Part shown: one piece after another, positions 9,501 to 15,993 of the stretch
Layout of the letters: every line of letters starts with the position of its first letter
Position numbering within the stretch: the first letter of the stretch is position 1
Assembly (NCBI GenBank): GCA_027064095.1
Contig: JAMOQI010000036.1
Coordinates: 31,812-95,811 of the forward strand
Length of the DNA stretch: 64,000 nucleotides
Source of the DNA: Bacteroidales bacterium
GTDB taxonomy: Bacteria > Bacteroidota > Bacteroidia > Bacteroidales > UBA1556
Direction: 5' to 3'
Notes under the pieces: model-generated
The model's database searches: none
What the model was told of the DNA's origin: nothing
What the model saw: the letters and a program-made list of their open reading frames with translations, nothing else
Translations under genes and position numbers: made by a program

Positions 9501-10376
9501 AGTTTGCCAATATTGCCAATAATTATTCATGGTGTAAATGAAACTTTGCGTAAAGGTGAATTCTTCCTTTTCTCCGGGAAAATTAGTTTAAAAATTATGC
9601 CAAGAATTGAAATATCTGAGCTTCCATATGATGTTAGTGTAGCTGCTGTAGCAAAAAATATGACACAATATTATAGGAGTAATTATGAAGAGCTTCGAAA
9701 GGAAGTTGCCGGTGTAAATTATTACTCTTTGAAATTAAGAAGAAATTTCTTGTATAAAGGTCCTGTCTTAGAGTGGTATTTTAAGGTGAAATTCAGGATG
9801 GAGGAAAAATATAAATCTTTTGATTCTTGGGTGCCTAGAGATGCAAAAATAATTGATCTTGGTTGTGGTTATGGATTCCTGGATTTAATGTTAGGAATGA
9901 TTAGTAAGAAAAGAGAGATAATTGGTGTTGATTTTGATGAGGAGAAAATAAAAGTAGCTCGGAATTCAGCTATAAGACCTGATAGTGTAAAATTTATTCA
10001 TGGTGATGTTACTAAATTTGAGTTAGAACAGGCTGATGTATTCCTTATCTTAGATACTTTGCATTATTTCCACAGAGATAAGCAAATTGTATTAATCAAA
10101 AACTGTATAAAACATCTTAATCCAAATGGTAAAATCATTATTAGAGATGCTAATACTGATTTAGAAGAAAAACATAAAGGAACTGAGTTTACCGAAAAAA
10201 TGTCAACAGGAATTGGTTTTAATAAGGCAAAATTTAGTGAAATGGATTTTATATCTTCGCAGTTAATAAGAGAAACAGCTTCTCAGATGAATTGTAGTTT
10301 TAAAGTATTGAATGAGAGTAAGCATTTATCTAATATAGTATATGAGATAAGACATAATGAGGTAAAAGAGAAATAA
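6525..10376 (+). CDS. Trifunctional MMPL exporter / lysophospholipid-type acyltransferase / SAM methyltransferase fusion
   Basis: A 1283-residue protein. Residues 1-830 are an MMPL/RND-type exporter with two repeated transmembrane halves (LGISVDYGLH and FGLGIDYSVF are the paired TM4-type motifs). Residues about 880-1060 are a PlsC-type acyltransferase with SNHQSVIDI near 899 and FPEGTRS near 966. Residues about 1085-1283 are a class I methyltransferase with IIDLGCGYGF near 1108. The same three-part fusion is known in Bacteroidota and accompanies lipid or aryl-polyene/flexirubin-type pathways. It probably acylates and methylates a lipid and moves it outward from the inner membrane. The start is TTG: no ATG occurs before residue 37, which would remove the first membrane segment. 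The oxidoreductase gene follows 5-11 bases later. Domain calls are firm; the substrate is unknown. Confidence 0.9.
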   Translation: MNQFLYNIFSLFHKRKLVFYSIIGVLIFAALFLISRMKFEENINDLAPNDNEISVISNIFSHSSLADKIIIRINNKNELNTSVLTQYADSLTFNINNTLDSSIIKDVKSKMNSAEMLSSLDFMFDHLPIFLEDSDYIKLDEIISEQSIIKSMSANYRALTSPANFGFKKFILKDPLSINRLATAKLNSFREVNGFQLIDNYIFSADKANLLIFIDLKNSQNTALINRFDKKLSGILQRLNSYKDFDNVVVHYFGGPLVAASNANQIKKDIVLTVSLALVLLVFLISYYYRSKRSVIIIFLPTFIAAIFSLALVSLIQGGISLISLGVGSVLLGISVDYGLHIFGHYRNNQDLSKLFAEVGQPILISALTTSAAFFSLTALESKVISDLGMFLGISILFSAFLSLFLFPMLLPGKLPKSNKKLNIIDRVAAIDFSRKKYFFIGVLLITVVFIFMDHESHFTSDLSDNNYMNKSLQQSEKSINSLIGLDSSRNMFVASCGYNLEEALRHNEEIQSVITNLNRQKLTNYEINTALLTPSVKKQNERIEKWNKYWTPNKKLAVLAILQKQINKYGFKPTAFFAFEKWLGKSFKPVEPEDSPLFKEFVKDFVVEFDNKTYVLCQLNVSKNEETQNAIIKNLKNSKVQIVDKLYFTKTLLNKLKIGFDKLAFYSLGLVFLILLISYGRIELAIISFAPVIISWLWILAIMNIFSIEFNIFNVIILSFVFGLGIDYSVFYLRSLILKHKYGEQQSNAYRASILISALTSIIGIGVLVFAKHPAMHSIALTSIVGISTIVIITFTILPAAFRWITEWKNAKPREKVITFTDTLTSILFFVIYVTGSITLTLLVPLFIIFPAPKRQKKFAFHYLVQFFSAHIFLHPSIPIKIINDYKEKFKEPAIIISNHQSVIDIMLMLLLHPKILIVTNERVWKHWLWGAILRYADYYPAFAGYENMMEDIKTKLKYGYSLMVFPEGTRSINGDIRRFHKGAFMMAKELSLPILPIIIHGVNETLRKGEFFLFSGKISLKIMPRIEISELPYDVSVAAVAKNMTQYYRSNYEELRKEVAGVNYYSLKLRRNFLYKGPVLEWYFKVKFRMEEKYKSFDSWVPRDAKIIDLGCGYGFLDLMLGMISKKREIIGVDFDEEKIKVARNSAIRPDSVKFIHGDVTKFELEQADVFLILDTLHYFHRDKQIVLIKNCIKHLNPNGKIIIRDANTDLEEKHKGTEFTEKMSTGIGFNKAKFSEMDFISSQLIRETASQMNCSFKVLNESKHLSNIVYEIRHNEVKEK

Positions 10377-10387
10377 TAACTTTGTAT

Positions 10388-11890
10388 ATGAATAAATACG
10401 ACTTTGCTATAATTGGTGGTGGAATAGGAGGGCTTATTATGGCTCAAATATTAAATAAAAAAGGGCAAAAAGTAATATTGCTTGAGAAAGAAAAACAACT
10501 GGGCGGAGCAATACAAGGTTTTAGCCGAATGGGTGTTAATTTCGATACCGGTGCGCATTATATAGGAGGTATTGAAAAGGGGCAGAATTTGTATCAATAT
10601 TTTAAATATTTGGGAATTGTTGATGAACTCAATATAGAAAAACTGGATGTAAATGCATTTGATAAAATTACTTTCGAATCCAATGGTAAAACCTATTGCT
10701 ATGGACAAGGATATGATAATTTTGTAAATGTAATGAGTAATTATTTTCCCGAAAATAGAGGAGAAATTCAAAAATATGTTGACGAAATAAGGAAAGTTGG
10801 AGAAGCTTATCCAATGTATTCACTTGATATTTCGAAAGGAGTAGAAATAAAATTAGAAGAGAAGCATTTATACCAAAGTGTTGGAGAATTTCTAGATGGT
10901 ATAACTCAAAATCAAGAACTAAAGAATGTACTTGCAGCTTCTAATTTGGTATATGCAGGTAATAGTGAAACTACTCCTTATTATGTTCATGCATTAATAC
11001 TAAATTCATATTTGTCAAGTTCGTACCGATTTGTTGGTGGTGCTTCTCAATTGGCTTACCGATTGCTGGAAAAAATTGAAGCGGGAAATTGTGAAGTGCG
11101 TACAAATGCTGAAGTTTCTCATTTTACTTTTGGAGAAGGAAAAGAAATTAAAACAGCAGTATTAAATAATGGTGAAGAGATTATTGCAGATAATTATATT
11201 TCAAATGTTCATCCATCTGTAACATTAGATATGATTCCTAAAGATAAAATTCGAAAGGCTTATAGAATGAGAATTCAAAGTTTAGAGAATACATATTCTG
11301 TTTTTTCTATTTATATTGTTTTAAAGCCCAATTCTTTTAAAAATCATAGGTATAACTCATACTATTTTAGTGATGATGATATTTGGTCAGAGGAAAATAT
11401 AGAGCCAACATGGCCAAAGACTTTTATGATGATAACACAAAGTTCTACTAAAAATTCCACTTATGCTGAAGGTATTACTGCAATAAGCCCTATGGATTAT
11501 AGTTTTGTAGAGGAATGGGCCGGTACAAAACATAAAAGCAGACCACAATCGTACTATGATTTTTGTCAACAGATGGGAAATAAATTCTTAGATTTGTTGG
11601 AGAAAAATCATCCGGGACTAAGAAATAAAATTAAGTATTATGAGGTAAGCACACCATTATCTTACGAGCATTATACAAATTCTCCACGAGGCTCATTATA
11701 TGGTATTATTCGTAATTCAAAAGACCCCATTCGAACACATATCGCACCCTATACAAAAGTTCCAAATTTATTTTTTGTAGGACAAAATATTGATATACAT
11801 GGAATTTTGGGTATTACAGTAGGTGCATTTATGACTGCGGGTTTATTTTTTGATGTAAAGAAACTTTTGAATGAAGTAAAGAAGTCATAA
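10388..11890 (+). CDS. NAD(P)/FAD-dependent oxidoreductase, phytoene desaturase/retinol saturase-like
   Basis: A 500-residue flavoprotein with the N-terminal dinucleotide motif IIGGGIGGL, the LLEKEKQLGGAIQGF region and a C-terminal HGILGITVGAFMTAG block typical of CrtI/retinol-saturase-type enzymes. The track starts at a TTG at 10382, two codons before ATG 10388; the ATG is used here because it gives the standard short lead before the FAD motif. It follows the trifunctional exporter/acyltransferase/methyltransferase gene by 11 bases and almost certainly shares its transcript. It probably saturates or desaturates the acyl or polyene chain handled by that protein; this is an inference. A TAACTTTG -7-like box overlaps the junction but sits too close to the ATG to be trusted. 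Confidence 0.85.
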   Translation: MNKYDFAIIGGGIGGLIMAQILNKKGQKVILLEKEKQLGGAIQGFSRMGVNFDTGAHYIGGIEKGQNLYQYFKYLGIVDELNIEKLDVNAFDKITFESNGKTYCYGQGYDNFVNVMSNYFPENRGEIQKYVDEIRKVGEAYPMYSLDISKGVEIKLEEKHLYQSVGEFLDGITQNQELKNVLAASNLVYAGNSETTPYYVHALILNSYLSSSYRFVGGASQLAYRLLEKIEAGNCEVRTNAEVSHFTFGEGKEIKTAVLNNGEEIIADNYISNVHPSVTLDMIPKDKIRKAYRMRIQSLENTYSVFSIYIVLKPNSFKNHRYNSYYFSDDDIWSEENIEPTWPKTFMMITQSSTKNSTYAEGITAISPMDYSFVEEWAGTKHKSRPQSYYDFCQQMGNKFLDLLEKNHPGLRNKIKYYEVSTPLSYEHYTNSPRGSLYGIIRNSKDPIRTHIAPYTKVPNLFFVGQNIDIHGILGITVGAFMTAGLFFDVKKLLNEVKKS

Positions 11891-11976
11891 AAATAGAAAT
11901 ATTGATAATCAGCTATTGGTATAAATTATCAATCAAATAATTAAGTTGAAAATTATGATAAAAAAGTGTCATAAAG

Positions 11977-12009
11977 TTTTGGCTGTTAAAAAAATAAGTT
12001 CTACTTTTG
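11977..12009 (+). promoter_or_regulatory. Promoter of the rplM-rpsI operon
   Basis: TTTTG at 11977-11981 (-33 element) and TACTTTTG at 12002-12009 (-7 element), 20 bases apart, match both halves of the Bacteroidota housekeeping promoter. Transcription should begin near 12015. Confidence 0.75.
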
Positions 12010-12015
12010 CAGCCC

Positions 12016-12201
12016 AATTTTTAGTAGAAGTGATAGTTTACTGAAAGTTAGGAAATTAGCTCGTTTATTGGCTTGTTTTATGCCGGAATTTAGAGAAAGA
12101 TGTCAGCGATGGTGCGCAGACTGCCGGTGTTTTTTTGCCCAAAGGCAAGTCATAATGAGATGAGATATTTAATTTATTATTAAAAATTTAAAGCAGAACG
12201 A
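12016..12201 (+). ncRNA. Probable structured 5' leader of rplM (ribosomal-protein autoregulation candidate)
   Basis: The roughly 185-base leader carries a conserved-looking segment of higher GC around 12090-12150. Two copies of TGCCGG can pair through their self-complementary CCGG cores, and a TTGCC/GGCAA hairpin lies next to a seven-T run. Length and composition fit an mRNA leader to which L13 or another product could bind. This is inference from layout; a covariance search would decide. Confidence 0.45.
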
Positions 12202-12657
12202 ATGAATACTTTAAGTTATAAAACTGTTTCAGCGAATAAAGAAACTGCTCACAAAAATTGGGTTGTGTTAGACGCTGAAGGTGCTACTTTAGGTAGATTG
12301 GCTTCAAAAGCAGCCTTTCTTTTACGTGGAAAGCACAAAGTAGATTTTACTCCTCATGTGGATTGTGGAGATAATGTAATTATAATTAATGCAGAGAAAT
12401 TTGTATTGACGGGCAAAAAAATGACTGACAAACAATATGTACGTCATACTGGTTATCCAGGGGGGCAAAGATTTGCAACTCCAGCAGAATTATTAGCAAA
12501 AAAACCTACTGCAGTAGTAGAGAAAGCAGTAAAAGGTATGTTGCCAAAAAATAAATTAGGAAGACAATTATTTCGTAATTTATTTGTATTCGCAGGTTCC
12601 GAGCATCCACACGAAGCTCAAAAGCCTCAATTGTTGAACCTTAATGAACTTAAATAA
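12202..12657 (+). CDS. rplM: 50S ribosomal protein L13
   Basis: A 151-residue protein with the L13 core ([32 protein letters not shown], and [17 protein letters not shown] in shortened form). L13 binds 23S rRNA early in assembly of the large subunit. It is the first gene of the rplM-rpsI pair, as in nearly all bacteria, and is transcribed from the strong promoter at 11977-12009 through a long leader. Stop and next start are separated by only two bases (TAAGCATG). Confidence 0.98.
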   Translation: MNTLSYKTVSANKETAHKNWVVLDAEGATLGRLASKAAFLLRGKHKVDFTPHVDCGDNVIIINAEKFVLTGKKMTDKQYVRHTGYPGGQRFATPAELLAKKPTAVVEKAVKGMLPKNKLGRQLFRNLFVFAGSEHPHEAQKPQLLNLNELK

Positions 12658-12659
12658 GC

Positions 12660-13046
12660 ATGGATGTAATTAATGTAATAGGTCGTAGAAAAACTGCTGT
12701 TGCTCGTATATATATGAGTGCAGGTAGTGGACAAATCACTGTTAATAAACGTGATTATAAAGAGTATTTTCCAACAGGAACATTGCAGTATATTGCTACT
12801 CAAGCATTCGAAATTACTGATAATTTAGGGAAATATGACGTTAAAGTTAATCTTACAGGTGGAGGAATAAAAGGTCAGGCAGAGGCTATGCGCCTTGCTA
12901 TCTCTCGTGCTTTAGTTCAAATTGATGAGGAATATCGCCCATTGCTTAAAGAGCAAGGTTTGATGCGTCGTGACCCACGTATGGTTGAACGTAAGAAACC
13001 AGGTCAACCAAAAGCTCGTAAGCGTTTCCAATTCTCAAAACGTTAA
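12660..13046 (+). CDS. rpsI: 30S ribosomal protein S9
   Basis: A 128-residue protein with the S9 hallmarks NVIGRRKTAVARIYM, GGGIKGQAEAMRLAISRAL and the basic C-terminus RKRFQFSKR, which reaches the P-site tRNA in the ribosome. It is cotranscribed with rplM (two-base gap). The rpsB gene follows after about 100 bases containing a hairpin, so readthrough into rpsB may be modulated. Confidence 0.98.
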   Translation: MDVINVIGRRKTAVARIYMSAGSGQITVNKRDYKEYFPTGTLQYIATQAFEITDNLGKYDVKVNLTGGGIKGQAEAMRLAISRALVQIDEEYRPLLKEQGLMRRDPRMVERKKPGQPKARKRFQFSKR

Positions 13047-13067
13047 TCAAAAATATTTGTTTAGTAT

Positions 13068-13109
13068 CTAAACTTCCGAGACTCTATTTGTTTAGGCTAC
13101 TCGGAGGTT
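13068..13109 (+). promoter_or_regulatory. Competing hairpins in the rpsI-rpsB spacer (possible rpsB leader)
   Basis: AACTTCCGAG at 13071-13080 pairs with CTCGGAGGTT at 13100-13109 (ten pairs with one G-U). An alternative stem, CTAAAC at 13068-13073 with GTTTAG at 13090-13095, shares three bases of the first arm and lies across it. The two cannot both form fully, as in attenuators and r-protein leaders. No T tract follows the large stem, so it is not an ordinary terminator. Confidence 0.45.
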
Positions 13110-13147
13110 GTGGTTAAACAGAATGTAAACAATTTAAATTTATAAAA

Positions 13148-13930
13148 ATGTCAAAAACAACATTTGATGACTTGCTGGATGCAGGTGTACACTTTGGTCA
13201 CTTGAAACGTAAATGGAACCCAAATATGGCTCCCTATATTTTTATGGAAAAAAATGGTATTCATATCATTGACCTTCATAAAACTATCGTTCTTTTAGAT
13301 CAAGCTGCGGCTGCAGCAAAACAAATTGCTAAATCAGGAAAGAAAATCTTATTTGTTGCTACCAAAAAGCAAGCAAAAGATATCGTTGCTGAAAGAATAG
13401 CAAAAACAGGAATGCCATATGCTACTGAGCGCTGGCCAGGTGGAATGCTTACTAACTTTGCTACTATTCGTAAAGCAGTTCGTAAGATGACTACAATTGA
13501 CAAGTTGATGAAGGATGAAGCTTATAAAAACCTTTCTAAGCGTGAACGTCTTCAGTTGACTCGTGAACGTGCTAAACTAGAAAAGAACTTCGGTTCTATC
13601 TCTGATTTGACTCGTCTTCCATCAGCACTTTTTGTGGTTGATATAATGAAAGAGAAAATTGCCGTTACTGAGGCTCATAAGCTTAATATTCCTGTATTTG
13701 GAATTGTGGATACTAATTCAAATCCTAATGATGTTGATTTCGTAATTCCAGCTAATGATGACGCTTCTAAATCGATTTCTCTAATTATTGATGTTATTGC
13801 AACAGCTGTGGAAGAAGGTCTTGCAGAACGTAAGTTGGAAAGAGAGAAAAGAGCTAGCGACCAAGCTAAGGCGCAAGCTAAAAAAGCTGCTAAATTAGAT
13901 GCTGAAACAGAAGATAATAAAGAAGCTTAA
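13148..13930 (+). CDS. rpsB: 30S ribosomal protein S2
   Basis: A 260-residue protein with S2 motifs LLDAGVHFGHLKRKWNPNM, RWPGGMLTNFATI and PSALFVVDIMKEKIAV. S2 joins late in small-subunit assembly and helps hold S1 on ribosomes of species that have it. The last 40 residues are a charged Lys/Ala/Glu-rich extension. The tsf gene follows after 31 bases, the standard rpsB-tsf pairing. Confidence 0.98.
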   Translation: MSKTTFDDLLDAGVHFGHLKRKWNPNMAPYIFMEKNGIHIIDLHKTIVLLDQAAAAAKQIAKSGKKILFVATKKQAKDIVAERIAKTGMPYATERWPGGMLTNFATIRKAVRKMTTIDKLMKDEAYKNLSKRERLQLTRERAKLEKNFGSISDLTRLPSALFVVDIMKEKIAVTEAHKLNIPVFGIVDTNSNPNDVDFVIPANDDASKSISLIIDVIATAVEEGLAERKLEREKRASDQAKAQAKKAAKLDAETEDNKEA

Positions 13931-13961
13931 TAATTGATTAATAATTAAAGATTTTAATACG

Positions 13962-14795
13962 ATGGCAAAAATAACTGCTGCTGAAGTTAATGAACTGCGT
14001 AAGGCTACTGGCGCAGGAATGATGGATTGTAAAAAAGCCCTTGTTGAGGCTGATGGTGATAAAGAGAAAGCGATTGAATATCTTCGTAAACATGGACAAA
14101 AAGTTGCCGCAAAACGCGCTGACAGAGATGCCTCTGAAGGTGTAATTATTGCTAAGGTTTCTGATGACAAAACTTTTGGTGCTGTACTTAGAGTAAGCTG
14201 CGAAACTGATTTTGTGGCTAAAAACCAAGATTTTATTGATTTTGTTAATTCCCTTGTTGATACTGCCGTAGCTAACAAAGTTGCTAATGTTGACGAGCTT
14301 AAGGCTACTTTAATAGACGGAAAGTCTATCAGTGATATTGTTCTTGAACAATTAGCTAAGATTGGTGAGAAGATAGAGATAGTTGAGTATCAAGTTATCG
14401 AAGCTCCTATTGTATTTGCTTATATTCACCCTGGTAACCGTTTGGCTACTATTATGGGAATGAATATGGCAGATGTTGAGGATATAGAAACGATAGGTAA
14501 AGAAGTTAATATGCAAATTGCTGCTATGGCTCCTATTGCACTTGATAAAAATGGAGTTGATTCTAAAACTATCGAACAAGAAATTGAGATTGGAAAAGAT
14601 CAAGCTCGCCAAGAAGGTAAACCTGAAGCTATGTTAGAGAAAATTGCTATGGGTAAACTTAATAAATTTTACAGAGAAAATACTCTATTAGCTCAGAAAT
14701 TTGTTCGTGATAATAAAATGTCTGTTGAGCAATATTTACAATCTGCTAATAAAGATTTAACTGTTACCGGATTTTATAGATTAGCTTTAGCTTAA
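13962..14795 (+). CDS. tsf: Translation elongation factor Ts
   Basis: A 277-residue EF-Ts. The N-terminal UBA-like domain has EVNELRKATGAGMMDCKKAL, and the TDFVAKN motif near residue 85 is the conserved contact with EF-Tu during GDP/GTP exchange. Length matches the family. It ends the translation block and is followed by a strong intrinsic terminator. Confidence 0.98.
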   Translation: MAKITAAEVNELRKATGAGMMDCKKALVEADGDKEKAIEYLRKHGQKVAAKRADRDASEGVIIAKVSDDKTFGAVLRVSCETDFVAKNQDFIDFVNSLVDTAVANKVANVDELKATLIDGKSISDIVLEQLAKIGEKIEIVEYQVIEAPIVFAYIHPGNRLATIMGMNMADVEDIETIGKEVNMQIAAMAPIALDKNGVDSKTIEQEIEIGKDQARQEGKPEAMLEKIAMGKLNKFYRENTLLAQKFVRDNKMSVEQYLQSANKDLTVTGFYRLALA

Positions 14796-14815
14796 TCTTA
14801 TAAATAATATATTCT

Positions 14816-14848
14816 AAACCGCCTTGTTTTTACTTGGCGGTTTTTTGT
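14816..14848 (+). terminator. Intrinsic terminator after tsf
   Basis: AAACCGCC pairs with GGCGGTTT across a 12-base loop and runs into a six-T tract. Confidence 0.85.
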
Positions 14849-15025
14849 TTATTATAACCTCTTTTAGCTTCTTTAGCCCACTGCGGCTAATCTTTATTTT
14901 AATAGTGATTATTAGTGAATATATTCTTACTAATATAGAAATTTTGCTCCTATTATAATTGCCATTAATATATGACAGATTTAATATTTAATCTAAAAAT
15001 ATATCGTTATAATCTAATATTATAT

Positions 15026-15033
15026 TATTTTTG
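15026..15033 (+). promoter_or_regulatory. Candidate -7 box upstream of pyrH
   Basis: TATTTTTG matches the TAnnTTTG consensus 25 bases before the pyrH ATG. No clear -33 partner is seen. It fits because the gene follows a terminator and needs its own promoter. Confidence 0.45.
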
Positions 15034-15058
15034 AGCACATTAATATAAATATTCTATT

Positions 15059-15766
15059 ATGCTTAAATACAAAAAAATATTACTAAAATTGAGCGGAGAA
15101 GCCCTAATGGGTAATCAACAATATGGTATTGATTCTCATAGATTAGATTCATATGCAAACGAAATAAAGTTGGCTTACGATAAAGGCGTTAAAATAGCAA
15201 TAGTTATTGGTGGAGGTAACATTTATAGAGGTCTTAGTGGTGCAGCCCAAGGTATGGATAGAGTGCAAGGTGACTATATGGGAATGCTGGCTACGGTTAT
15301 TAATTCTATGGCGATACAAGGAGCTATTGAAAAAACCGGAGTGTCAACAAAGCTTCTTGGAGGCCTGGAAATTAATCCTATTGCTGAAAAAATGAGCCGA
15401 AAAAGAGCAAATGATTATATGGATGAAGGAAAAATAGTTATTATTAGTGGCGGAACAGGCAATCCATTTTTTACCACAGATACTGCCAGTGCTCTACGTG
15501 CTATTGAAATAGAAGCTGATGTTATTCTGAAAGGAACTCGAGTTGACGGTGTTTATAATAAAGATCCTGAAAAATTTGAAGACGCAATAAAATTTGAGGA
15601 GATTTCTTTTAAAGATGCTTATGATAAAAAATTAGCCATAATGGATTTAACAGCTTTTACCCTTTGTGAAGAAAACAATCTTCCGATTTGTGTATTTGAT
15701 ATGAATAAAAAAGGTGAACTCTCAAGAGTGATTTCCGGAGAAAAAGTTGGAAGCTTGGTTCGTTAA
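15059..15766 (+). CDS. pyrH: UMP kinase
   Basis: A 235-residue amino-acid-kinase-family enzyme converting UMP to UDP with ATP in pyrimidine nucleotide synthesis. Visible motifs are ILLKLSGEALMG (N-terminal nucleotide-binding Gly-rich loop), IVIGGGNIYRG, and GTGNPFFTTDTASALRAIE, all characteristic of bacterial hexameric PyrH. It usually precedes frr in bacteria; here the next gene is a TPR-caspase protein, so frr has been moved elsewhere. Confidence 0.97.
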   Translation: MLKYKKILLKLSGEALMGNQQYGIDSHRLDSYANEIKLAYDKGVKIAIVIGGGNIYRGLSGAAQGMDRVQGDYMGMLATVINSMAIQGAIEKTGVSTKLLGGLEINPIAEKMSRKRANDYMDEGKIVIISGGTGNPFFTTDTASALRAIEIEADVILKGTRVDGVYNKDPEKFEDAIKFEEISFKDAYDKKLAIMDLTAFTLCEENNLPICVFDMNKKGELSRVISGEKVGSLVR

Positions 15767-15899
15767 TTTGTAATTTCTAAAATTGAGAAGAAAAGTGTTT
15801 GCATCATATTGTTTTAGAAATTTTTAAGTAATTTCCTTGTTATTAGACGGTAGTTTTATGGTATTTTTACCTGTTTTTCATAAATAGCACCATAAGTTA

Positions 15900-15930
15900 T
15901 TGACATGACATGTGTTTTTTTGTATATTTG
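15900..15930 (+). promoter_or_regulatory. Promoter of the TPR-caspase gene
   Basis: TTG at 15900-15902 and TATATTTG at 15923-15930, 20 bases apart, match the Bacteroidota -33/-7 pattern. Transcription would begin near 15936, leaving a leader of about 58 bases. Confidence 0.6.
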
Positions 15931-15993
15931 TCATCAAGAAATATTGGAAATATTTATAGATTACATTGTTTATTTTTTATTTAGATTATTATT

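Larger units (their letters stand above)
11891..12201 (+). other. Intergenic region and rplM leader (311 bp)
   Basis: The first 80 bases are AT-rich with nothing recognised. A strong promoter follows, then a transcribed leader of about 185 bases before rplM, GC-richer than its surroundings, with hairpin TTGCC-CAAA-GGCAA at 12135-12148. Promoter and leader are listed separately. No gene was seen. Confidence 0.6.

Noticed and set aside
10377-10384. TAACTTTG promoter box before the FAD oxidoreductase
   Set aside because: It would place the transcription start at or after the ATG, and the gene is already served by the upstream operon promoter.
12131-12148. Terminator in the rplM leader (T run beside TTGCC/GGCAA hairpin)
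   Set aside because: The T run precedes the stem instead of following it on the plus strand, and rplM needs transcription through it.
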